Origin: DATESN01 sp035270785
Lineage (GTDB): Bacteria > Bacillota > Clostridia > Lachnospirales > Lachnospiraceae
Length of the DNA: 64,000 bases
NCBI GenBank assembly: GCA_035270785.1
Contig: DATESN010000015.1
Coordinates: 124,001-188,000, forward strand
Reading direction: 5' to 3'
In this document: in pieces, positions 17,963-25,102 of the stretch
Layout of the letters: each line of letters begins with the position of its first letter
Position numbering within the stretch: position 1 is the first letter of the stretch
Position numbers and translations under genes: made by a program
The notes under the pieces: generated by a model
Seen by the model: the letters and a program-made list of their open reading frames with translations, nothing else
Told to the model about the DNA's origin: nothing
The model's database searches: none

Positions 17963-20158
17963 ATGGGAGTTTTATATTTTGAAAAAGAGAGAGTATTCCA
18001 ATTGGACACAAAAGGATCCAGCTATTTAATAGGAATTGTAGATGAGGAAAACTTTGTGGGTCATATTTATTATGGTAAAAAGATAAAGGATCATGACTTG
18101 CAACATCTTTTAAGGATTCAGGAAGCGCCTTTTGTGCCAAGTAAAAATAATCGAGATCGTTACAGTTTTTTAGATTGTTTTCCAATGGAATATCCATCTC
18201 ATGGATTAGGCGATTTTAGGGAAAGCTGTATTGAGGTAAAAACATTAGGGGGACATGTGGGTCTACAACTTTCTTATGTATCTCATAAGATTTATGGAGG
18301 AAAGAAAGAATTAAAAAATCTCCCCGCAACCTTTGGTAAAGAGGGAGAGTGTACAACTTTAGAACTTTTATGTGTGGATCAGATACTTGGAGTGAAGGTG
18401 CTTTTATCTTATACTGCATTTGATAATATTGACGTTATTACCAGAAGTGTAAAGGTGATAAACGAAGGTAAAGAAGCAATCTATTTGACAAAAGTGTTAT
18501 CCGCTTGTGTAGATATGGATGATAAAGAGTTTGATATGATCACATTACATGGATCTTGGGCGAGAGAAAGACATGTTCAAAGAAGGGCAATTGCTTATGG
18601 CAAGCAAAGCACATCATCTATTCGTGGGGAATCAAGCCATCAGGATCATCCATTTATGGGAATCGTAACAAAAGATTGTACAGAAGACCAAGGGGAAGCA
18701 TATGGAATTCATTTTGTGTACTCAGGCAATTTTTTGGCACAAACGGAAAAAAACCAATTTGATTCAGTAAGAGCTGTTATGGGTATTCATCCAGCTGACT
18801 TCTCTTGGAAACTTGAGAAGGGGGAGGAATTTCAAGCACCGGAAGTAGTCCTAGTTTACTCTCCTAATGGACTAGGGGAAATGACAAGAACGTTCCATGA
18901 CTTGTATAGAAATCATTTAATACGCGGTGAATACAAAGATAAAAAACGTCCAATCTTAATTAATAACTGGGAAGCAACCTATTTTGATTTTGATACCGAC
19001 AAACTACTAGCGATTGCAGAGCAATCATCCAAGTTAGGCATCGAGATGCTTGTTATGGATGATGGTTGGTTTGGAACAAGGAATAGTGATAATTGTGCAT
19101 TAGGCGATTGGTTCGTAAATGAAGGAAAGATCAAGGGCGGACTCAAACATTTAGTAGAGGAAGTAAATAAATTAGGTATGAAATTTGGTATTTGGTTTGA
19201 ACCTGAAATGATTTCTCCGGATTCTGATTTATATCGAGCTCATCCTGATTGGGCGATTGCCATACCGGGAAGACAAGCAGGCCTTTGCCGTGAACAATAT
19301 GTATTAGACTTATCAAGAAAAGAAATTGTAGATTATGTTTACAGTATGATCGCAGATATTTTGCATAGTGCGAATATTGAATATGTAAAATGGGATATGA
19401 ATCGTCAGTTGGCGGATATTGGAAGCTTTGAACTTCCTGCAGATAGGCAGGGTGAATTGTATCATCGCTACGTTCTTGGGGTGTACGATTTACAAGAACG
19501 ATTAACAAAAGAGTTTCCCAATCTATTATTAGAGAACTGTTCTGGTGGTGGAGCAAGATTTGACCCAGGAATGTTATATTATAGTCCTCAAATATGGTGT
19601 TCTGATGATACGGATGCTATAGAAAGACTGGAAATTCAAGAAGGAACATCTATGATTTACCCACTTTCTTCTATGGGAGCCCATGTTAGTGACTGCCCAA
19701 ATCATACGGTAGGCCGTAATACCCCATTTGAAACAAGAGGATATGTTGCCCTAGCAGGTACGTTTGGATATGAATTAGATGTAACAAAGATTCCAGAAGA
19801 TGATCGAAAGATGATACCAAAGCAAGTTGCAATGTATCACAAATACAATGATCTTGTGAGAACGGGAGACTATTACAGAATAGCAAGTTATTCTAGAAAC
19901 CATCAATTTGATTGCTGGCTCGTTGTAAGTAAAGATAAAAAAGAAGCACTTGTAACTTTTATTCAAGTGATGAATCGACCAAATCACAAATCAAGAAGAA
20001 TCTGTTTAAAAGGATTGGATTCAAATAAAAGATATCAAATGGATGGTCAGGGAAAAAGCTATTCAGGAGACACCCTAATGTATGCAGGAATCAATGTTGA
20101 AAATCTTTGGGGCGATTTCAAAGGAAAATTAATTCATATAGTGGAGGTATCAATTTAA
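17963..20158 (+). CDS. GH36 alpha-galactosidase (AgaA-like)
   Basis: 731 residues with the N-terminal beta-supersandwich (about 1-325), TIM barrel (about 326-640) and C-terminal beta domain. Nucleophile Asp478 is in YVKWDMNR and acid/base Asp548 in CSDDTDAIERL; the numbering equals that of the Geobacillus stearothermophilus enzyme as I recall it. ENCSGGGARFD is the conserved sugar-binding loop. No signal peptide: it acts in the cytoplasm, removing alpha-1,6-galactose side groups from galactomannan fragments so that phosphorylases and mannosidases can proceed. The following gene begins in its stop codon (TAATG). Confidence 0.93.
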   Translation: MGVLYFEKERVFQLDTKGSSYLIGIVDEENFVGHIYYGKKIKDHDLQHLLRIQEAPFVPSKNNRDRYSFLDCFPMEYPSHGLGDFRESCIEVKTLGGHVGLQLSYVSHKIYGGKKELKNLPATFGKEGECTTLELLCVDQILGVKVLLSYTAFDNIDVITRSVKVINEGKEAIYLTKVLSACVDMDDKEFDMITLHGSWARERHVQRRAIAYGKQSTSSIRGESSHQDHPFMGIVTKDCTEDQGEAYGIHFVYSGNFLAQTEKNQFDSVRAVMGIHPADFSWKLEKGEEFQAPEVVLVYSPNGLGEMTRTFHDLYRNHLIRGEYKDKKRPILINNWEATYFDFDTDKLLAIAEQSSKLGIEMLVMDDGWFGTRNSDNCALGDWFVNEGKIKGGLKHLVEEVNKLGMKFGIWFEPEMISPDSDLYRAHPDWAIAIPGRQAGLCREQYVLDLSRKEIVDYVYSMIADILHSANIEYVKWDMNRQLADIGSFELPADRQGELYHRYVLGVYDLQERLTKEFPNLLLENCSGGGARFDPGMLYYSPQIWCSDDTDAIERLEIQEGTSMIYPLSSMGAHVSDCPNHTVGRNTPFETRGYVALAGTFGYELDVTKIPEDDRKMIPKQVAMYHKYNDLVRTGDYYRIASYSRNHQFDCWLVVSKDKKEALVTFIQVMNRPNHKSRRICLKGLDSNKRYQMDGQGKSYSGDTLMYAGINVENLWGDFKGKLIHIVEVSI

Positions 20159-22314
20159 TGAAAAAAATAGCAATTAATGAAAATGGCATTCAAATTGTGT
20201 TTGGTATTACAAAAGATAACGAATTAAAATTACTTCATTTTTCCAGTGTAGATTTTGATGAAAAAAACCTATGCCCAGAAGAAAACTTTATCAAAGAAGC
20301 CTTTCAATTAGTGCAAGTTAGTTTTGCGGGATATAATAGACCTTATGAGAAGCACGGAAATAAACATATTGTTACGGCACCTGGATTTATGCTTAAGTAT
20401 GTAGGAATGGAAGATTTGATTTCTGAAAATGGACGTCAGTTAATCATTACACAAAAAGATGATATAACAGGTGCTAAGGTTGTAACAACCATGGATTTTT
20501 ATAAGGGAACAAGCATTGTGAGAATGAAAAATGTGGTTACCAACGAAGGAGCCATGGATCAAACCTTAGAGTATATCTCTTCTTTTTGTTATACTGGAAT
20601 TGAAAAAGAAGGAAGTACGTCTACAGATGATAAAATCGAACTTAGAATTCCTCACAACGGCTGGCAAAAAGAGATGTCATGGATGACCTATTCTCTTCCT
20701 GATTTAGGATTTGCACAAACACAACCTACAAGATATCAACGAACTTCAAAAACCATCGAAGTGACGAATACAGGTAATTGGTCAACAAAAGAATACTTAC
20801 CAATGGGATATCTAGCGAATAAGGAAGCCGATTCCAGTTTGTTTTGGCAAATAGAGCATAATGGATCCTGGCATTATGAAATAGGTGATCAAAACAGGCA
20901 TTTTTATCTTAATGTTAGTGGACCAACGGAGATTCAATCACATTGGTTTAAAATATTAAAACCAGGCGAAAGTTTTGAAAGTGTTCCAGTTGCAGTGGGT
21001 GTTGCGAAAGATAATTTTAGCCAAGCAATGGGAGAACTTACAAAATATCGTAGAATGATTCGTAGACCTAATGAAGACAACGAAAAGCTACCAATTATAT
21101 TTAATGATTATATGAACTGCCTTTTTGGTGATCCAACAACAGAAAAAGAACTTCCCCTCATTGATGCCGCAGCTAAACAAGGATGTGAGTATTTTGTAAT
21201 TGATGCTGGATGGTATGCAAAAGGAGATTGGTGGGATAGTGTAGGTGAATGGCAAGAAAGTAGAGAACGTTTTCCCAATGGATTGATTGAAGTTACAGAT
21301 TATATTCGCTCGAAAGGAATGATACCCGGAGTTTGGTTGGAACTTGAAGTAATGGGGATTCATTGTAAAAAGGCTAAACATGTTTCAGATGATTGGTTTT
21401 TTCTTCGTCATGGAAAAAGGGTATTTGATAGAAGCCGATATCAACTAGATTTTCGTAATCCTGCAGTAATAGACCATGCAACAGAAGTCATCGACCGAGT
21501 AGTAAAAGAGTACGGAGTTGGGTATATTAAGATGGATTATAACATTGAGCCGGGGATTGGAACAGAACTTCATGCAGATAGCGTTGGACAAGGAATGTTA
21601 GAACATGAATTGGCATATCTAGCATGGTTAGATGGTATTTTTGCAAAATATCCAGATCTTGTCATTGAAAATTGCTCAAGTGGTGGACTTCGTATTGATT
21701 ATGCTCTTCTTTCAAGATATAGTATTCAATCAACAAGTGATCAAGAAGACTATGCCAATTATGCAACCATTACCGCAAATGCAGCAACAGGAGTAACACC
21801 GGAACAAGCAGCAGTTTGGTCTTATCCACAACGGGAAGGTGACCTTGAAGAAACCATCTATAATATGGTGAATGCTATTTTACTTCGTGTTCATCAAAGT
21901 GGTCATTTGGCGGAGCTCTCTTTGGAACGAAGTCTGCTTGTAAAAGAAGGTCTTGATTATTATAAAACCATTCGAAATAATATTAAAAACTCTCTTCCAT
22001 ATTGGCCTACTGATGTGGCAGACAATAGAGATAAATGGTTGAGTACAGCTCTATACGCAGAGAATAAAATGTATGTAGCGGTATGGAGACGTGGTGGAAA
22101 TAGCAATACATTTGTGGTTCCTCTTCAAAAAGGAATAGAACTTAGTTTAGAATCAAGGGGACTTTCTACAGCATCCATAAAGGAAGTATCAGTAAACTGT
22201 GCATATCCCAAAAAGGCAGATTGTCAGTATTCCCTTGATACCTCTTCCAATGAGCTTGTAGTTACCTTTGATAAAGAAGTTATGGCAAGACTTTTTGAAA
22301 TAACAATGGATTAA
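20158..22314 (+). CDS. Second GH36-type alpha-galactosidase, divergent subgroup
   Basis: 718 residues from the ATG that overlaps the previous stop (TAATG) behind GGAGG; an earlier in-frame ATG at 20107 lies inside the upstream gene and lacks a good site. The GH36 barrel shows nucleophile Asp460 (YIKMDYN) and probable acid/base Asp528 (STSDQEDY), with ENCSSGGLRID between them. It shares the fold but little sequence with its neighbour, so it is not a recent duplicate. It may be specific for a different linkage, chain length or galactosyl position (inference). Cytoplasmic. The stop codon lies inside an 11-base tandem duplication (AACAATGGATT twice, 22302-22323). Confidence 0.88.
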   Translation: MKKIAINENGIQIVFGITKDNELKLLHFSSVDFDEKNLCPEENFIKEAFQLVQVSFAGYNRPYEKHGNKHIVTAPGFMLKYVGMEDLISENGRQLIITQKDDITGAKVVTTMDFYKGTSIVRMKNVVTNEGAMDQTLEYISSFCYTGIEKEGSTSTDDKIELRIPHNGWQKEMSWMTYSLPDLGFAQTQPTRYQRTSKTIEVTNTGNWSTKEYLPMGYLANKEADSSLFWQIEHNGSWHYEIGDQNRHFYLNVSGPTEIQSHWFKILKPGESFESVPVAVGVAKDNFSQAMGELTKYRRMIRRPNEDNEKLPIIFNDYMNCLFGDPTTEKELPLIDAAAKQGCEYFVIDAGWYAKGDWWDSVGEWQESRERFPNGLIEVTDYIRSKGMIPGVWLELEVMGIHCKKAKHVSDDWFFLRHGKRVFDRSRYQLDFRNPAVIDHATEVIDRVVKEYGVGYIKMDYNIEPGIGTELHADSVGQGMLEHELAYLAWLDGIFAKYPDLVIENCSSGGLRIDYALLSRYSIQSTSDQEDYANYATITANAATGVTPEQAAVWSYPQREGDLEETIYNMVNAILLRVHQSGHLAELSLERSLLVKEGLDYYKTIRNNIKNSLPYWPTDVADNRDKWLSTALYAENKMYVAVWRRGGNSNTFVVPLQKGIELSLESRGLSTASIKEVSVNCAYPKKADCQYSLDTSSNELVVTFDKEVMARLFEITMD

Positions 22315-22355
22315 CAATGGATTAACAAGAGAAGAAAGAAGGTATCCTGATAAAA

Positions 22356-23558
22356 ATGAAGGAAAAAATGAAAGAAGAAATAAAGAGCCATTTGGTAAAC
22401 GATATTATTCCTTTTTGGAAAGCACTTCGTGATAAAGAAAACGGAGGATATTATGGCTTCATGGATTTTAATTTAAAAATCGATAAAAAAGCCGTAAAAG
22501 GATGCATTTTGAATAGTCGCATTACTTGGTTTTTTTCAAATGCTTATACACTCTTACAAGAGGAATCACTGTTAGAAGAAGCAACTCATGGTTTTGAATT
22601 TATGAAAAACTTTTGTATGGATCAAGAAAATGGAGGTATATTTTGGTCCATGCATTATGACGGAACACCTAACGAAACGATAAAACATACGTACAATCAG
22701 GCATTTGCTATTTATGCGTTGTCTTCCTACTATGAGGCAAGTGGAAATAAGGAAGCACTAAATATGGCTTATGAGCTATATCATATCATTGAAGAAAAAT
22801 GCACAGATCCGTTGGGGTATAAAGAAGCATTTGACTTAAGGTTTCAAGAGATTAATAATGATAAATTGTCTGAAAATGGAGTTATAGCAGAAAAAACAAT
22901 GAATACATTATTGCATGTATTTGAAGCGTATACGGAACTTTATCGCGTTGACAAGAATCCAAAGATTAAGGAAAGATTAGAATGGATATTGGATGTATTT
23001 GCTGACAAAGTATATAATAAAGAACTTCATAGACAAGAAGTATTCTTTGATAAAAACTATAACAGCATTTTGGATTTGCACTCTTATGGCCACGACATAG
23101 AAACTGCTTGGTTAATTGATCGGGGTGTAGAAGTGATTGGAGAACAACACTACCAAGAAAAGATGACCCCTATTACCAAAGATTTAACCAATGAAATATT
23201 CAAGGTAGCTTTTAATGGACAGTCTCTTGGGAACGAATGTGAAAAAGGTGAGGTTAATTCATCCAGGATTTGGTGGGTGCAAGCAGAAACTGTTCTTGGG
23301 TTTCTAAATGGATATAGGAAAAGTCCTGAAAAAATAGAATATTTACAGGCAGCCAAAAACCAATGGGAATTTATTAAGGATAAGATAATTGATAAAAGGC
23401 CTGGTTCCGAGTGGTTCTGGTCAGTTGATGAAAAAGGGGAACCGAATAAAAATCAACCAATTGTAGAACCTTGGAAATGTCCGTATCATAATGGAAGAAT
23501 GTGTTTTGAAGTTATAAAGGATATGGGAACGATGAATGAAGAACCATTAAGAAAATAA
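22356..23558 (+). CDS. Cellobiose/mannobiose 2-epimerase (AGE family)
   Basis: 400 residues with an (alpha/alpha)6 barrel of the N-acylglucosamine/cellobiose 2-epimerase family. The catalytic histidines are seen in LHSYGHDIE (His246) and CPYHNGRMCFE (His378). In mannan pathways this enzyme converts beta-1,4-mannobiose to mannosyl-glucose, the substrate of the GH130 phosphorylase encoded next. An alternative start is the ATG at 22368 (MKEEIKSHL), which has AAGGA four bases ahead and matches the usual family N-terminus; the ATG at 22356 has a ribosome site that is rather far. No signal peptide; cytoplasmic. Confidence 0.92.
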   Translation: MKEKMKEEIKSHLVNDIIPFWKALRDKENGGYYGFMDFNLKIDKKAVKGCILNSRITWFFSNAYTLLQEESLLEEATHGFEFMKNFCMDQENGGIFWSMHYDGTPNETIKHTYNQAFAIYALSSYYEASGNKEALNMAYELYHIIEEKCTDPLGYKEAFDLRFQEINNDKLSENGVIAEKTMNTLLHVFEAYTELYRVDKNPKIKERLEWILDVFADKVYNKELHRQEVFFDKNYNSILDLHSYGHDIETAWLIDRGVEVIGEQHYQEKMTPITKDLTNEIFKVAFNGQSLGNECEKGEVNSSRIWWVQAETVLGFLNGYRKSPEKIEYLQAAKNQWEFIKDKIIDKRPGSEWFWSVDEKGEPNKNQPIVEPWKCPYHNGRMCFEVIKDMGTMNEEPLRK

Positions 23559-23591
23559 ATAGAAATAATAAATAGAAATAAGGAGACTACT

Positions 23592-24764
23592 ATGTTGCAT
23601 CCACAATATTATATAGAACAAGAAAAGTACGAGAATAGAGTAAATGCTAAAAATGAAAAAAGCGATTTTTACAATGGTATCTTTGATAGATACAAGAATC
23701 CAATATTAACAAGAGGTCATATCCCACTTTCTTGGAAATATGATTTAAACCCAAAGACAAATCCTCACTTTATGGAGCGTATAGGAGTAAATGCAGTGAT
23801 GAACTCTGGAGCCATTGAATTAGATGGCAAGTTTTATTTAGTAGTTCGAATTGAAGGTAATGATAGAAAATCATTTTTTGGAGTGGCCGAAAGCGATAAC
23901 GGAGTAGATGGATTTAAATTTTGGGATTATCCAATTTTATTACCAGACACTTGTAAAGAAGAAACAAATGTATATGATATGCGCCTTACCAAACATGAGG
24001 ATGGTTATATTTACGGAGTATTTTGTTCGGAAAGTAAGGACAAAACAGTGAATGACCTATCGGCAGCTGTTGCTGCAGCAGGTATTGTTAGAACAAAAGA
24101 TTTAAAAAGCTGGGACAGATTAGAAAATTTGAAAACTCTTCATTCACCACAACAAAGGAATGTAGTTCTTCATCCAGAATTTGTAAATGGTAAATATGCA
24201 TTTTATACAAGACCTATGGATGATTTTATTGATACGGGAAGTGGCGGTGGAATTGGATTTGGTCTTTGTGATGATATCGAACATGCTGTTGTGAATGAAG
24301 AGATTATTACAAGTCAAAGAAAGTATCATACCTTAACAGAAGCAAAAAATGGCGCAGGTGCTGTTCCTATTAAAACAGATAAGGGCTGGATACATATCGC
24401 TCACGGTGTTAGAAATACAGCGGCAGGACTCCGTTATGTTATTTATGCTTTTGCAACTGCCCTTGATGATTTAACAAAAGTAATTGCAGAACCTTCTGGG
24501 TTATTAATTGGACCCCTTGGGGAAGAAAGAGTGGGAGATGTATCCAATGTAGTATTTACAAATGGTGCAATTGCAAGGGAAAATGGAGATGTATTTATCT
24601 ATTATGCATCCTCTGATACAAGAATGCATGTAGCAACGACAACAATGGATAGGCTCATGGACTATGTATTTAATACACCTGTAGATCCACTTAGGTCTGT
24701 AGAATGTGTAGCTCAAAGATGTGAATTGATTAAGAAAAACTTGGAGTTCTTAAGTAATAACTAA
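23592..24764 (+). CDS. GH130 beta-1,4-mannosylglucose phosphorylase
   Basis: 390 residues forming a five-bladed beta-propeller. Catalytic Asp129 is in NVYDMRL. The longer N-terminal region and motifs (NPKTNPHFMERIGVNAVMNS) fit subfamily GH130_1, which phosphorolyses mannosyl-beta-1,4-glucose to mannose-1-phosphate and glucose. It follows the 2-epimerase by 33 bases, the classical pair for mannobiose use. Ribosome site AAGGAG. It is the last gene of the first mannan operon; a strong terminator follows at once. Confidence 0.92.
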   Translation: MLHPQYYIEQEKYENRVNAKNEKSDFYNGIFDRYKNPILTRGHIPLSWKYDLNPKTNPHFMERIGVNAVMNSGAIELDGKFYLVVRIEGNDRKSFFGVAESDNGVDGFKFWDYPILLPDTCKEETNVYDMRLTKHEDGYIYGVFCSESKDKTVNDLSAAVAAAGIVRTKDLKSWDRLENLKTLHSPQQRNVVLHPEFVNGKYAFYTRPMDDFIDTGSGGGIGFGLCDDIEHAVVNEEIITSQRKYHTLTEAKNGAGAVPIKTDKGWIHIAHGVRNTAAGLRYVIYAFATALDDLTKVIAEPSGLLIGPLGEERVGDVSNVVFTNGAIARENGDVFIYYASSDTRMHVATTTMDRLMDYVFNTPVDPLRSVECVAQRCELIKKNLEFLSNN

Positions 24765-24777
24765 ATACAATTTAAGG

Positions 24778-24806
24778 TAACCCACTATAAATAGTGGGTT
24801 ATTTTT
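24778..24806 (+). terminator. Rho-independent terminator after the GH130 gene
   Basis: TAACCCACTA (24778-24787), loop TAAA, TAGTGGGTTA (24792-24801), then TTTTT (24802-24806). A compact perfect stem that separates the enzyme operon from the uptake operon. Confidence 0.9.
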
Positions 24807-24932
24807 ATGCACTGAATTAACTAGTGCACTATGAAGTAGGAATAATAATAGGATTAAATAAACGAAACTCGTACTTTTCAACAAAATAATGCTATTGTAT
24901 TTGTGCAATATGGACAAATAAGAAAAATATTA

Positions 24933-24961
24933 TTGACGGATGCTTGTTAGTATTATATAGT
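24933..24961 (+). promoter_or_regulatory. Sigma-A promoter of the mannan uptake operon
   Basis: TTGACG (24933-24938), 17-base spacer, TATAGT (24956-24961). Nothing else of note lies between the upstream terminator and this promoter (24807-24932), which is plain AT-rich DNA. Confidence 0.7.
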
Positions 24962-24970
24962 TAACAGAAA

Positions 24971-24982
24971 GTTAACGGTAAC
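24971..24982. promoter_or_regulatory. LacI-type operator candidate at the uptake promoter
   Basis: GTTAACGGTAAC is a CG-centred palindrome with one mismatch, the normal form of LacI-family operators. It is 10-21 bases after the -10 box, so it covers the start of transcription. A second half-like site, GTTAAC, overlaps the -10 edge at 24960-24965. Two LacI genes (14332 and 40432) could act here. Confidence 0.5.
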
Positions 24983-25003
24983 CTAATAAAGGTGGTCTAT
25001 AAA

Positions 25004-25051
25004 GTAAGACAGTCAGTAAGAAAGACAGTCAGTAAGTAAGACAGTCAGTAA
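25004..25051 (+). repeat. Three tandem 16-base repeats in the uptake-operon leader
   Basis: GTAAGACAGTCAGTAA occurs at 25004-25019, with one change (GAAAGACAGTCAGTAA) at 25020-25035, and again exactly at 25036-25051, followed by GTCAATA. The block lies in the predicted 5' untranslated region, 34 bases before the ribosome site. Confidence 0.9.
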
Positions 25052-25102
25052 GTCAATACATATATTAAGAGATAGGTAGTTCATAAGGAGGATTATACAT
25101 TG

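Noticed and set aside
17919..19556. Long open frames opposite the GH36 gene
   Set aside because: They overlap a clear conserved enzyme, lack ribosome sites, and look like composition shadows; the same holds for antisense frames over GH130, dnaJ and the cysteine desulfurase gene.
22302..22323. The 11-base duplication at the end of the second GH36 gene as a frameshift
   Set aside because: The stop codon falls within the first copy and the encoded C-terminus is complete; the duplication only affects the last residues and the gap.
25004..25051. Possible CRISPR array from direct repeats
   Set aside because: Only three 16-base copies placed head to tail without spacers, and no cas genes in the window.
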